DNA of 64,000 bases from Prolixibacteraceae bacterium (GTDB taxonomy: Bacteria > Bacteroidota > Bacteroidia > Bacteroidales > Prolixibacteraceae). Each line of letters begins with the position of its first letter. Position 1 is the stretch's first letter. A program made the position numbers and the translations under genes. The notes below the pieces were generated by a model. That model worked only from the letters and a program-made list of their open reading frames with translations, was not told where the DNA came from and ran no database searches. The stretch is from the NCBI GenBank assembly GCA_028683385.1, contig JAQUIJ010000008.1, positions 212,888 to 276,887 on the forward strand, in the 5' to 3' direction. This document shows positions 1 through 8,381 of this stretch, one piece after another.

Positions 1-80
1 AATATTTCAAATTCCTAAATTTTTAATTGTCAATAAATCAGTATTTTATATTTATGCTGAAAAATATTTTAAAAATATAT

Positions 81-123
81 GGTACTATGTGTTGCATGGT
101 ATCATATAAAAGATATATATTTG
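81..123 (+). promoter_or_regulatory. Putative promoter with overlapping operator for the padR-pspC operon
   Basis: TATATTTG at 116-123 fits the Bacteroidota -7 consensus TAnnTTTG. Just upstream, GGTACTATG (81-89) and CATGGTATC (95-103) form an inverted repeat that matches at 7 of 9 positions around a 5-base spacer and covers the expected -33 region. An inverted repeat placed there fits an operator for the PadR-type regulator encoded next, so autorepression is likely. The operator assignment is inference. Confidence 0.4.
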
Positions 124-274
124 CAGTACAAATAACAATGCAACGAAAGGTATAGGTTTAAAAAAAGAACTATACAGTTTGTAACCAAAACAAAAAACTG
201 ATGTCATAGGAATTGAGAACAAACTTTTAAAAACAGAAAACCAAAAAACAATAAAACTGAGGAGGAGAAAAATC

Positions 275-604
275 ATGAAACTGGAAAACACAAAAGCACA
301 AATGAGAAAAGGGGTACTCGAATACTGTATTCTATCGGTTCTTGAGAACAAACCTCTTTATGTCAGCGACATTATTCAAAATCTGGAAAGGTCGGAATTG
401 GTTGTTGTGGAAGGCACACTTTACCCAATGCTGACCCGGCTGAAAAACGAAGGCTACCTTGGATATCATTGGGAAGAATCGTTTCAGGGGCCACCACGAA
501 AGTATTACGAACTAACTGAGCCGGGAAAACTATTCCTGACAGAACTTGGGAAATTCTGGAAGGAATTGGTTGACGCTGTTTTTCGGATTAACAGTCAGCA
601 ATAG
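275..604 (+). CDS. PadR-family winged-helix transcriptional regulator
   Basis: This 109-residue protein is a single PadR domain. The N-terminal half carries the winged helix, including the family-typical stretch VEGTLYPMLTRLKNEGYL around residues 45-62, followed by the YYELTEPGK wing near residue 73. PadR proteins are usually small ligand- or stress-responsive repressors. The start is supported by a strong AGGAGGAG-like Shine-Dalgarno 7-8 bases upstream, which is uncommon in Bacteroidota. A PspC-domain protein follows after 48 bases on the same strand, the usual partner in this phylum, so the pair probably forms an autoregulated envelope-stress operon. The target and signal are unknown. Confidence 0.9.
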   Translation: MKLENTKAQMRKGVLEYCILSVLENKPLYVSDIIQNLERSELVVVEGTLYPMLTRLKNEGYLGYHWEESFQGPPRKYYELTEPGKLFLTELGKFWKELVDAVFRINSQQ

Positions 605-652
605 ATCAAAGTAATCAAAAGAGAATCAGAAACAATTTAAACAATAGAAACC

Positions 653-2233
653 ATGAAAAAGACATTCACAATAAACATTAGCGGGAGCGTTTTCCACATC
701 GAAGAAGATGCTTTTGAAAAACTACAGGATTATCTGCAACTGTTGAATCGCTTTTTTGAAACCCAGAAAGGTGGGCAGGAAATTTTGCAGGATATTGAAT
801 CGCGCATTGCTGAACTGCTTCAGGAAAAAATAAACGAAGGACAGGGCGCTGTGACGAACGAATGGGTTGACGAAGTGATGCAACGAATGGGAACCCCTGA
901 AGATTTTATGGATCAGGAAGAAACCGAAAATACTGAAACTTCAGCAAAAGAATTGAAAGTCGAAAAAACGAAGAGACGACTGTATCGCGATGGTGAAAGC
1001 CGCGTTTTGGGTGGAGTTTGTTCCGGAATGAGCGCCTATTTCAACATCGATCCAGTATTTCTCCGGATACTTTTTGTATTGCTGGTTTTCGTTGGAGTTG
1101 GGGTATCGGCTATCGTTTACCTGATTTTATGGATTGTGGTTCCAAAAGCACGCACGACCGCTCAACGACTGGAAATGCGGGGTGAGGACGCCACAATTTC
1201 GAACATCCAAAAGACCGTTCAGGAAGAAGTGAATGAAGTAAAGAACAGTTTTTCGAAAATGAATCGTTCGGAATCGGTTCAAAAAGGTAAAGATCTTGCA
1301 AATAAAGCAGGACAAGCTACAGTTCAGGTTGCTAAAGGTTTAGGGCGGCTTGTGGCAGTCTTCTTCGGAAGTTTATTTATTCTGACTGGATTTGTTGGAT
1401 TTATAGCTGCAATGGTTTCGCTTGCAGTTGGCGGTTCTGTATTTCACAGTTCGGTTTCAGGAATGAACTCTGGTGTTGATTTAAGCGGATTTTTAGGCTA
1501 TGTGGTTAGTCCTGGATTGGTAAGTGTATCTATTTTATTGATGGTTTTGTTAATCGGTATCCCTTTGCTGGCGATCCTTTTTGTCGGAACCAAATTGGTT
1601 TTCAGGTACAAAACAAATAATAAATTGATAGGCCTAGGCGCTTTTGGAATCTGGTTGTTGGCTTTGGTTGCAATGATTGGAGTCACTGCTGGTCAGGTCA
1701 ATAATTTCAGCCAGAAAAACACCATTTCTTCAGCGAAACAGCTTAATTGCCAGAATGTCAAAACTATTCGAATCGAACTTGGGACTTCACCTGAAAGTGT
1801 TGAAAATGATTCGGATGTGCGATTCGATGATTTTACGCTGATCAAATCGAATGGAGAAAATGTATTGGTCGGAAACCCAAGTCTTCGTATAGAACCGACT
1901 ACTGCACCTGACTTTTCGGTAGTGATCAGCAAACATGCCCGTGGACGAAATGCCGCAGAAGTACAAAATAACCTGAATTTGATTCAGTACGAATTTACGA
2001 GCAAGGATTCCACGCTGACACTCAATCGGTTTTTTAACATCGGAAATCAGGCCAAATGGAGAAAGCAAGAGGTTCAAATTATCCTAAAAGTTCCGGTTGG
2101 CAAACAGGTTTATCTGGGTAATGATTTGGATCAGTTGCATTTCGATTTCGATAATGTGAATAACATTTGGTCGAAGGAAATGACAGGTAAAACCTGGGCA
2201 ATGACTCCCGAAGGACTTTCGATAAAAGAATAA
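653..2233 (+). CDS. PspC-domain membrane protein
   Basis: The 526-residue protein has a soluble N-terminal region (about 1-100), a PspC domain at about 107-166 (RVLGGVCSGMSAYFNIDP followed by a hydrophobic helix), a linker, and three further membrane helices at roughly 230-265, 285-312 and 328-350. The C-terminal 170 residues are a soluble extracytoplasmic region rich in beta structure, resembling the domains that follow PspC in LiaF/DUF4097-type proteins. PspC proteins take part in phage-shock or envelope-stress responses, usually by interacting with a regulator at the inner membrane. It sits between padR and a second small PspC gene and is probably cotranscribed with both. The exact function is unknown. 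Confidence 0.85.
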   Translation: MKKTFTINISGSVFHIEEDAFEKLQDYLQLLNRFFETQKGGQEILQDIESRIAELLQEKINEGQGAVTNEWVDEVMQRMGTPEDFMDQEETENTETSAKELKVEKTKRRLYRDGESRVLGGVCSGMSAYFNIDPVFLRILFVLLVFVGVGVSAIVYLILWIVVPKARTTAQRLEMRGEDATISNIQKTVQEEVNEVKNSFSKMNRSESVQKGKDLANKAGQATVQVAKGLGRLVAVFFGSLFILTGFVGFIAAMVSLAVGGSVFHSSVSGMNSGVDLSGFLGYVVSPGLVSVSILLMVLLIGIPLLAILFVGTKLVFRYKTNNKLIGLGAFGIWLLALVAMIGVTAGQVNNFSQKNTISSAKQLNCQNVKTIRIELGTSPESVENDSDVRFDDFTLIKSNGENVLVGNPSLRIEPTTAPDFSVVISKHARGRNAAEVQNNLNLIQYEFTSKDSTLTLNRFFNIGNQAKWRKQEVQIILKVPVGKQVYLGNDLDQLHFDFDNVNNIWSKEMTGKTWAMTPEGLSIKE

Positions 2234-2310
2234 GGAGTGGTCTGTCTCAGTAATCAGTTAAAAACAAACGATAACAACAAAACAATAGAAACAATTTAAA
2301 ACTTAAAATC

Positions 2311-2514
2311 ATGAAACGGTTAACACGCTCAAACGACAAATTAGTGGCTGGTGTAATCAGCGGAATTTCAAACTATGTAAATCCTGAACTTGACCCTGTA
2401 TTTTTACGACTTGCATTTGCCTGGATTACCTTTTTCAATCCATACCTGATATTGGTATATTTCGGAATGGCTCTGATTCTTCCAAGGGAAACCGTAAGCT
2501 ATAAGCAACAATAA
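2311..2514 (+). CDS. Small stand-alone PspC-domain protein
   Basis: At 67 residues the protein is little more than one PspC domain: the LVAGVISGISNYVNPELDPVF core is followed by a single membrane helix ending near residue 60. It closely parallels the PspC domain of the preceding large protein, so it looks like a partial paralogue kept in the same operon. A clear intrinsic terminator starts 11 bases after its stop and closes the padR-pspC-pspC unit. It could act as a regulatory or dominant partner of the larger protein; this is inference from context. Confidence 0.85.
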   Translation: MKRLTRSNDKLVAGVISGISNYVNPELDPVFLRLAFAWITFFNPYLILVYFGMALILPRETVSYKQQ

Positions 2515-2524
2515 TTAAATAAAG

Positions 2525-2548
2525 AACCGGTTAAAACCGGTTTTTTTT
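2525..2548 (+). terminator. Intrinsic terminator of the padR-pspC operon
   Basis: AACCGGTT (2525-2532) and its exact complement AACCGGTT (2535-2542) are separated by two bases and followed by a T tract to 2548. It starts 11 bases after the stop of the small PspC gene. Confidence 0.8.
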
Positions 2549-2663
2549 ATGAATGGAAAATTTATCGAACATAAATCTAATTGCGTGTAATGTTATCCAT
2601 CGTTCCGGTACAAATGAACACAAATAGGTACTGAATATTAACTAATATTAAGAAGGACAACAA

Positions 2664-2692
2664 TTGATGGCAGGTTTTATCCGTTATCTTTG
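2664..2692 (+). promoter_or_regulatory. Bacteroidota-type promoter for the S41 protease gene
   Basis: TATCTTTG at 2685-2692 matches TAnnTTTG, with TTG at 2664-2666 in the -33 position (18-base spacing). It lies about 80 bases before the start codon at 2772. Confidence 0.5.
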
Positions 2693-2771
2693 TTATTCAA
2701 ATAAATTTGAGATTGGTTTGGAGTTGAATGGATTTTGATTAGGATACCAATCCGATTTAATACATACAATT

Positions 2772-4469
2772 ATGAGATTTAAATATAAAATAGCAGGTAT
2801 TTCGATTTTGTTGGGGTTAATGGTGGTTGCAGGTGTTGGCGAATTGAAAGCACAAGAAGTTCAGGATAACGCCATGAAATTTGGCCGGTTGCTTCGGTTA
2901 GTGGATAGCTACTATGTTGATTCAACAAAAATTGGTGATCTTACAGAAAAAGCCATCGTTGAGGTTTTGCGAAACCTGGATCCCCACTCGGTTTATATCT
3001 CGAAAGAGGAAGTAGAAAAAATGAATGAGCCACTTCAGGGTAACTTTGAAGGAGTCGGTATTTCGTTTAATGTTTTTCGCGATACGTTAATGGTTGTAAC
3101 TACCATTCCTGGTGGCCCTTCTGAAAAAGTTGGACTTCGGGCAGGCGACCGGATCGTTCAGGTAGATGCGAAAAAAATAGCATCGATTGGTCTGAAAAAT
3201 ACTGATGTGTACGACTTATTGCGTGGTAAAAAGGGTACAAAGGTTGATTTGAAAATCAAACGTAAAGGAGAGCTTAACATTTTGGATTTTACCGTTATTC
3301 GCGATAAAATTCCAATCAACAGTCTTGATGCATCGTATATGCTTAATGAGAATACCGGATACATTAAATTGAATAAGTTCTCGGCCACTACAACCAGCGA
3401 ATTTTACGATGCGATTAAGGCGTTAAAATCCAGCTCTAAATTAAATAGTTTGGTTTTGGATTTACGCGGAAATGGCGGTGGTTATCTGACCGCAGCCATC
3501 GAATTAGCTGATCAGTTTTTAACAGCCTATAAACTGGTTGTTTATACTTCAGGGCTTCATGCTGAGAAAAAAGAATACAGCGCAACTCCGTTGGGGGAAC
3601 TGGAACAGGGAAAACTGATCGTGTTAATCGATGAAGGTTCCGCTTCAGCCAGCGAAATCGTATCGGGTGCCATTCAGGATTGGGATCGTGGTGTTTTGAT
3701 TGGCCGTCGTTCTTACGGAAAAGGATTGGTTCAACAGCCATTCCCATTGACCGATGGTTCGATGATTCGATTGACAACAGCGCATTATTATACACCAAGT
3801 GGCCGATGCATTCAAAAGCCATATACTGATGGTGTTGAAGCCTATCAGAAGGATTATATGCACCGCATTGAGAATGGTGAACTTTTCTCGAAAGACAGCG
3901 TCGTTCAGAACAATACTGAAAAGTTTTTGACCAAAACAACTAAACGTACAGTTTATGGCGGTGGCGGTATTATGCCCGATTTGTTTATCCCGCTTGATAC
4001 TTCAAAATATTACATTTACTACAATACGCTGAATCGCAAAAATGTGGTGTACACCGGTGTCCTCGATATTATGGATGCCAATCGCGACGCTTTCAAGCAG
4101 AAATATACAGATTTCAAAACTTTTAGCGACAAGTTCGAGGTGACTGACGAAATGGTTGATAAAATCATTGCTGCAGGTGATAAAATTGATGCTGATAAGT
4201 TAATTGACGACGGAGATGGTAATCTGGTTGAGGCAAAGCCAGAGAAAAATCCGATTGAGTTGAAGAAAGTGAGCGTTAAACCTGATCAAAAAAGTATTGA
4301 TTTTGCTCGTCCTTTACTGAAAAAACAAATGAAAGGCTTGATTGCCCGCGATCTTTTCTCAATTAGTGAATATTTCCAGATTATGAATGGCGACGATGAA
4401 GCGATTAAAAAAGCAGTTGAGGTAATCAACAAAAGGGGAGAGTACGAAAGGATTCTGTCTGGAAAATAA
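2772..4469 (+). CDS. C-terminal processing peptidase, S41 family (CtpA/Prc type)
   Basis: The 565-residue protease has an N-terminal signal peptide (residues 1-28), a PDZ domain (about 90-170, with GVGISFN and GLRAGDRI) and the S41 catalytic domain. By spacing to Bacillus CtpB the catalytic serine is S292 in the GSASASE motif, with K317 in SYGKG and Q321 completing the site; all three are present. A C-terminal extension of about 170 residues is typical for Bacteroidota members. It should act in the periplasm, trimming or degrading proteins from the C-terminus, with the PDZ domain gating access. It has its own promoter and is followed by a palindromic intergenic element, then pnuC. Confidence 0.93.
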   Translation: MRFKYKIAGISILLGLMVVAGVGELKAQEVQDNAMKFGRLLRLVDSYYVDSTKIGDLTEKAIVEVLRNLDPHSVYISKEEVEKMNEPLQGNFEGVGISFNVFRDTLMVVTTIPGGPSEKVGLRAGDRIVQVDAKKIASIGLKNTDVYDLLRGKKGTKVDLKIKRKGELNILDFTVIRDKIPINSLDASYMLNENTGYIKLNKFSATTTSEFYDAIKALKSSSKLNSLVLDLRGNGGGYLTAAIELADQFLTAYKLVVYTSGLHAEKKEYSATPLGELEQGKLIVLIDEGSASASEIVSGAIQDWDRGVLIGRRSYGKGLVQQPFPLTDGSMIRLTTAHYYTPSGRCIQKPYTDGVEAYQKDYMHRIENGELFSKDSVVQNNTEKFLTKTTKRTVYGGGGIMPDLFIPLDTSKYYIYYNTLNRKNVVYTGVLDIMDANRDAFKQKYTDFKTFSDKFEVTDEMVDKIIAAGDKIDADKLIDDGDGNLVEAKPEKNPIELKKVSVKPDQKSIDFARPLLKKQMKGLIARDLFSISEYFQIMNGDDEAIKKAVEVINKRGEYERILSGK

Positions 4470-4488
4470 AAGGTGGTGAGAAAATAAT

Positions 4489-4551
4489 GTTGCGTGTTGC
4501 GCGATACGGGTTCCGAGGAAAACCCGCAACCTGTAACCTGCAACCCGTAAC
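4489..4551. repeat. Intergenic imperfect inverted repeat built from GTT(A/G)CGGGTT-like words
   Basis: The left arm (from 4489) reads as repeated GTTGCG/CGGGTT words. The right arm (to 4551) reads as repeated AACCCG/CAACC/TAACC words, so the two arms can pair around GAGG. The same word set forms the element at 9557-9605. It fills the gap between the protease and pnuC, and no terminator-like T tract follows. Confidence 0.6.
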
Positions 4552-4563
4552 TTGAAATTTTTT

Positions 4564-5160
4564 ATGGAACTAATAATTAAATGGCTTTCAGGAAACTACA
4601 TTGAACTCCTGGGAGCCATTTTAGGTATTGCCTATATCTTCTTCTCCATCCGGCAAAGCATACTCACATGGCCGGTTGGTTTGTTGACATCAATTTTGTA
4701 TGTCTGGGTGTTTTTTGTGTCGAAGCTGTATGCCGACATGGGCTTGCAGATGTATTATGTGGTAGTCAGCATTTATGGCTGGTACGAGTGGTTACGCGGA
4801 AATAAATCGAATCATTCAGAACCCTTAAAAGTGAGTCGTCTTTCTGTGAAATTGGGAGTTGCCCTTTCAATTGTCAGTTTGTTCCTCTTTGTCCTGATTT
4901 GGTATATCCTGAAAAACTACACCGATTCGCCTGTTCCGATGGCTGATGGTTTTGCAACTGCGCTTAGCATTGTGGCTACCTGGATGCTTGCCCGCAAAAT
5001 TCTGGAGCATTGGCTGGTCTGGATTTTTGTGGATGCCTTTTCTGTTGGATTGTTCTGGTATAAAGATCTCCTACCAACAGTTATTCTGTTTGTCGTATAC
5101 ACGGTTATGGCTTATATCGGTTATCGTGAATGGAAACAAGAGTTAAATGTTGAGCAATAA
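4564..5160 (+). CDS. pnuC: Nicotinamide riboside transporter PnuC
   Basis: About 198 residues from the ATG at 4564. An in-frame TTG 12 bases earlier is less likely because it falls just past the palindromic element. The protein is almost entirely membrane-embedded with about seven helices and carries the PnuC hallmarks: W-P-x-G followed by L-x-S at about residues 36-45, and the YGWYEW signature near residue 75. PnuC proteins take up nicotinamide riboside by facilitated diffusion, trapped by phosphorylation inside. The next gene is a NadR-type kinase that could provide this phosphorylation, which strongly supports the assignment. Confidence 0.92.
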   Translation: MELIIKWLSGNYIELLGAILGIAYIFFSIRQSILTWPVGLLTSILYVWVFFVSKLYADMGLQMYYVVVSIYGWYEWLRGNKSNHSEPLKVSRLSVKLGVALSIVSLFLFVLIWYILKNYTDSPVPMADGFATALSIVATWMLARKILEHWLVWIFVDAFSVGLFWYKDLLPTVILFVVYTVMAYIGYREWKQELNVEQ

Positions 5161-5208
5161 GCCTCCTTTGTCGCGAACTCTTGTACTTTTGTATTTCACA
5201 CTGCATCA

Positions 5209-5745
5209 ATGAATAATCCGAAACAAATACGAATTGCTGTAACTGGTCCTGAATCGACTGGAAAATCAACATTAAGCCAACAATTGGCTAAAGAGTTTAA
5301 TGGCCAGTTTATTCCTGAATTTGCACGGGAATATATCGGGAAGTTACCGCATCATTACACTTTCGACGATGTTGAAGCCATCGCAAAAGCTCAGGTTGAA
5401 CAATATCGGTTAACAAAAAGCAGCTCCGATAATATCTTTTTTTTCGATACCTGGCTTATCATTACCAAAGTATGGTTTATCTGGTCTTTTCAGAAAATGC
5501 CGGAATGGTTAGATCTAGAAATTCGCAACTGCAAGATGGACTTGTTTTTGCTTTGCCGACCCGATTTGCCCTGGGAGGCCGATCCTGTTCGCGAAAATGG
5601 CGGCGAGAATCGGCTTAAGCTGTTTGAACTTTACATCGAAGAATTGAAACATTATGGTTTTAACTTTGTTGAAATCGGCGGTGTGGGAGAGGAGCGCTTA
5701 AATAATGCAATTGATGCCGTACGCAATTTTTATCAGATGCAATAA
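5209..5745 (+). CDS. NadR-type P-loop nicotinamide riboside kinase
   Basis: The 178-residue AAA/P-loop protein has Walker A GPESTGKST at about residues 14-22 and the EFAREYI motif near residue 39, both typical of the kinase domain of NadR. It lacks the N-terminal nucleotidyltransferase and DNA-binding parts of enterobacterial NadR. It should phosphorylate nicotinamide riboside to NMN, pulling substrate in through PnuC, encoded 48 bases upstream. A TACTTTTG sequence at 5184-5191 resembles a -7 element but has no well-spaced -33 partner. The ORF ends before a 128-base gap. Confidence 0.85.
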   Translation: MNNPKQIRIAVTGPESTGKSTLSQQLAKEFNGQFIPEFAREYIGKLPHHYTFDDVEAIAKAQVEQYRLTKSSSDNIFFFDTWLIITKVWFIWSFQKMPEWLDLEIRNCKMDLFLLCRPDLPWEADPVRENGGENRLKLFELYIEELKHYGFNFVEIGGVGEERLNNAIDAVRNFYQMQ

Positions 5746-5873
5746 AACTTTCAGCAGTTTGAGTTTGAATTCATCACTAAATATTTGATTTTTGCTGAAT
5801 ATCAAATTTCATTCGAATTTCATGTTAGTAGTGAAAATGAAAACAGTTATTAATCGTAATAAATTCCTGTAAA

Positions 5874-6803
5874 ATGTCTTCCGAAATAAATATTGAACAC
5901 AAAGTGCGGAGTGCCGTTGAGCAATTGGCCAATCAGGATTCTTTAAATCTGGTATGCCACGAACACCGCATTGGCGAACCATTGCCGTCAATCGAAAAGC
6001 TGAATAAGTTTGTTGGAATTGTCCGCGAGATTTTGTTCCCGGGATATTTCGGGAATACGAGTTTGCGTTCGAATACGATCAAACATTATATCGGTGTATA
6101 TATTGATGAGCTGTTTGAACTTCTTTCGGAACAGATTCTGGCAGGTTTATGTTTTACCTGTGCTAATCCGGAGCAGGTCGATATGCAGGAACGGTCGAAG
6201 TTTGCGCAGGGATTAGCATCTGATTTTATTTCTTTTTTACCCGAAATCCGCAGATTACTCATTACCGATGTTGAAGCTGCATATCTGGGCGATCCGGCTG
6301 CCAATAGCCAAAGCGAGGTTATATATTGCTACCCAACCATTCGGGCAATTATCAACCACAGGGTGGCTCATCAATTACTTAATTTGGGAGTTCCGCTTAT
6401 TCCCCGAATCATTTCAGAAATGGGTCATTCCGAAACTGGCATCGATATTCATCCGGGGGCACAAATTGATGAAGCATTTACAATTGATCACGGAACGGGT
6501 GTGGTAATTGGCTCAACTTGTATCATTGGCAAAAATGTGAAACTCTATCAGGGAGTAACACTGGGAGCAAAAAGTTTTCCGCTCGATAAAGATGGGAATC
6601 CAATTAAAGGTATTCCTCGTCACCCAATCGTTGAGGATAATGTGATTATTTATGCTCAGGCAACCATTTTAGGCCGGATTCGGATTGGAGCCAATTCAGT
6701 AATCGGAGGTAACGTGTGGGTAACCAGTAGCTTGCCGCCAAATTCAAAACTCGTTCAGTCGAAAGCCAAAGAAACTGATTTCAGCGACGGAGCCGGAATT
6801 TAA
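5874..6803 (+). CDS. Serine O-acetyltransferase (CysE/EpsC-like)
   Basis: This 309-residue enzyme has a helical N-terminal region and a C-terminal left-handed beta helix of hexapeptide repeats (about 185-290). The latter contains TGIDIHPGAQIDEAF, DHGTGVVIG and YQGVTLGAKSF, the serine acetyltransferase signature with the catalytic DH pair. It forms O-acetylserine from serine and acetyl-CoA, the first step of cysteine synthesis. No cysteine synthase gene is adjacent; instead a Crp-like regulator begins one base after its stop, implying translational coupling. The N-terminal region is longer than in short CysE proteins and is typical of the larger Bacteroidota form. Confidence 0.9.
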   Translation: MSSEINIEHKVRSAVEQLANQDSLNLVCHEHRIGEPLPSIEKLNKFVGIVREILFPGYFGNTSLRSNTIKHYIGVYIDELFELLSEQILAGLCFTCANPEQVDMQERSKFAQGLASDFISFLPEIRRLLITDVEAAYLGDPAANSQSEVIYCYPTIRAIINHRVAHQLLNLGVPLIPRIISEMGHSETGIDIHPGAQIDEAFTIDHGTGVVIGSTCIIGKNVKLYQGVTLGAKSFPLDKDGNPIKGIPRHPIVEDNVIIYAQATILGRIRIGANSVIGGNVWVTSSLPPNSKLVQSKAKETDFSDGAGI

Positions 6804-6804
6804 A

Positions 6805-7368
6805 ATGACAGAACTTATTGAATTCATAAATCGCTTTGTTGAACTTGATTCAGAAACAGAACAAGCTATACTTGACTATTTCAAAACGGAAGTTTACGAG
6901 AAAAATGAATTTATTTTCGAAGAAGGGAAAATATGCACCAAAGTAAGTTTTCTCAAATCAGGATTAGTTCGTAAATTTTACATTAATGACGGTCAGGATG
7001 TTACGAGTTGGATTTACTTTGGTAGCCAATGGCTGACTTCGATGACCAGCTTTTTCGAACAGAAACCTTCGTTTGAAAATTTTCAGACTTGCGAAAAGAC
7101 CGTACTTTATTCCCTGTCGTATGCTGATGAGCAACGGCTTCTGGAATATCCGCTATTCGCGAAGTTTCACATCAAGATGCTCAGACAATATTTAGCTTCA
7201 CTTAACGAATTCCATCACAAATATAAATTGATGAATGCCCACGAGAAGTATTCGTACCTGCTGACTTATTTTCCTGAAATTGTAAAGAAAGCCAAGCTTA
7301 AGCACATTGCATCATTGATGGATGTAAGCCAAGAGACTCTGAGCCGTATCCGCGCATCGATTAATTGA
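6805..7368 (+). CDS. Crp/Fnr-family transcriptional regulator
   Basis: The 187-residue protein has a cyclic-nucleotide-binding-type beta barrel (about 18-120, with FEEGK and FLKSGLVRKFY) and a shortened C-terminal helix-turn-helix (about 160-185, ASLMDVSQETLSRIR). No Fnr-type cysteine cluster is visible, so an iron-sulfur oxygen sensor is unlikely. The start codon lies one base after the stop of the serine acetyltransferase gene, so the two are probably translated from one message and the regulator may respond to sulfur or amino-acid status. That link is inference. Such short Crp-like proteins are common in Bacteroidota and rarely have a known ligand. Confidence 0.88.
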   Translation: MTELIEFINRFVELDSETEQAILDYFKTEVYEKNEFIFEEGKICTKVSFLKSGLVRKFYINDGQDVTSWIYFGSQWLTSMTSFFEQKPSFENFQTCEKTVLYSLSYADEQRLLEYPLFAKFHIKMLRQYLASLNEFHHKYKLMNAHEKYSYLLTYFPEIVKKAKLKHIASLMDVSQETLSRIRASIN

Positions 7369-7433
7369 CATTACATCAAATAAACTCTTTTTTATTTAAG
7401 CAACATTTGCACTTTTAACTTAACAGAAATGCT

Positions 7434-8213
7434 ATGATTTCGAAAAGTGCAATAATTGGCAAAAGTGCCCGGATTGGAAAGAATGTTCAGATTGGAAACT
7501 TCACGACAATTGATGACGATGTTGTTATCGGCGATAATACCTGGATTGGCAACTATGTCAATATTCAAAACGGAGCCAGAATTGGTGAAAAATGCCAAGT
7601 TTACGCAAGTGCAGTGATCGCCGGAAATCCACAGGATCTTAAATTTAAAGGCGAATACACAACTCTGGAGATTGGAAACAATACTATTATTCGTGAATTT
7701 GTCACCATCAACAAAGGAACAGCTTCAAGGGGAAAAACAGTTATAGGACACAACAACCTGATCATGGCAAATTCGCACATTGGACACGACTGTGTGATAG
7801 GCGATCATTGTGTGATTGGGTTTAATGTTGGGATGGCCGGCGAGGTTATTGTATCAGATTGGGCAAATATCAGCGGATTAACTGGGATTCATCAGTTTTC
7901 AAGGATTGGCGCTCATGCAATGGTCGGTGGGCTCAGCAAAATTGTGAAAGATATTCCGCCGTATGTAATTGCTGCGCGAGATCCACTGACTTACGAAGGA
8001 ATAAACTCGATCGGATTAAATCGCAGAGGATTCGAGGCCAGTAAAATCAACGAGTTGAAAGAGATTTACCGGATAATTTTTCAGGAGGGAAGAAACATAT
8101 CTCTGGCGCTTGAACTGATTGAAACTAACTTTAAAATGACTCCGGAACGGGATGAAATCATTCGTTTTATCCGAAACTCGACCCGTGGAATAATTAAAGG
8201 TTGTAAGGAATAG
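7434..8213 (+). CDS. lpxA: Acyl-ACP--UDP-N-acetylglucosamine O-acyltransferase
   Basis: At 259 residues this matches LpxA. It has about ten hexapeptide-repeat coils from residue 1 to 190, the catalytic-histidine context NSHIGHDCVIG near residue 120, and the helical C-terminal tail (about 195-259). It transfers a hydroxyacyl chain from ACP to UDP-GlcNAc, the first step of lipid A synthesis. In many Bacteroidota lpxA sits with lpxD and lpxC/fabZ. Here it stands alone, so it may be a second copy or a relocated one; the rest of the genome would be needed to tell. Start at the ATG of MISKSAIIG. Confidence 0.9.
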   Translation: MISKSAIIGKSARIGKNVQIGNFTTIDDDVVIGDNTWIGNYVNIQNGARIGEKCQVYASAVIAGNPQDLKFKGEYTTLEIGNNTIIREFVTINKGTASRGKTVIGHNNLIMANSHIGHDCVIGDHCVIGFNVGMAGEVIVSDWANISGLTGIHQFSRIGAHAMVGGLSKIVKDIPPYVIAARDPLTYEGINSIGLNRRGFEASKINELKEIYRIIFQEGRNISLALELIETNFKMTPERDEIIRFIRNSTRGIIKGCKE

Positions 8214-8290
8214 AAACTTCTGCAAATATTTTAGACTTTTGTAGTGAATATAGAATCGTTGCATAACTTAAAATAGACAAATTGAAACGA

Positions 8291-8342
8291 ACATGTTGTA
8301 CGGTAGTAAAAACACCGATGGAAATAATTTCCAACAACATGT
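8291..8342. other. Nested inverted repeats upstream of the THUMP methyltransferase gene
   Basis: ACATGTTGT (8291-8299) pairs perfectly with ACAACATGT (8334-8342), and inside it TGGAAA (8319-8324) pairs with TTTCCA (8328-8333). The two stems sit in the 168-base gap between lpxA and the methyltransferase, 40 bases before the start codon. They could be a regulatory leader structure or a binding site; no T tract argues against a terminator. Confidence 0.4.
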
Positions 8343-8381
8343 GAGTTCCATCAGACAATTAAAAAAACAAATTCTCTACTG

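Noticed and set aside
3436..3939. A 167-codon minus-strand open frame within the S41 protease gene
   Set aside because: It sits fully inside a well-supported protease gene and shows no domain signature.
5184..5191. Promoter -7 element upstream of the NadR-type kinase gene
   Set aside because: TACTTTTG is present, but the nearest TTTG lies only 13 bases upstream, too close for the usual spacing; cotranscription with pnuC is simpler.
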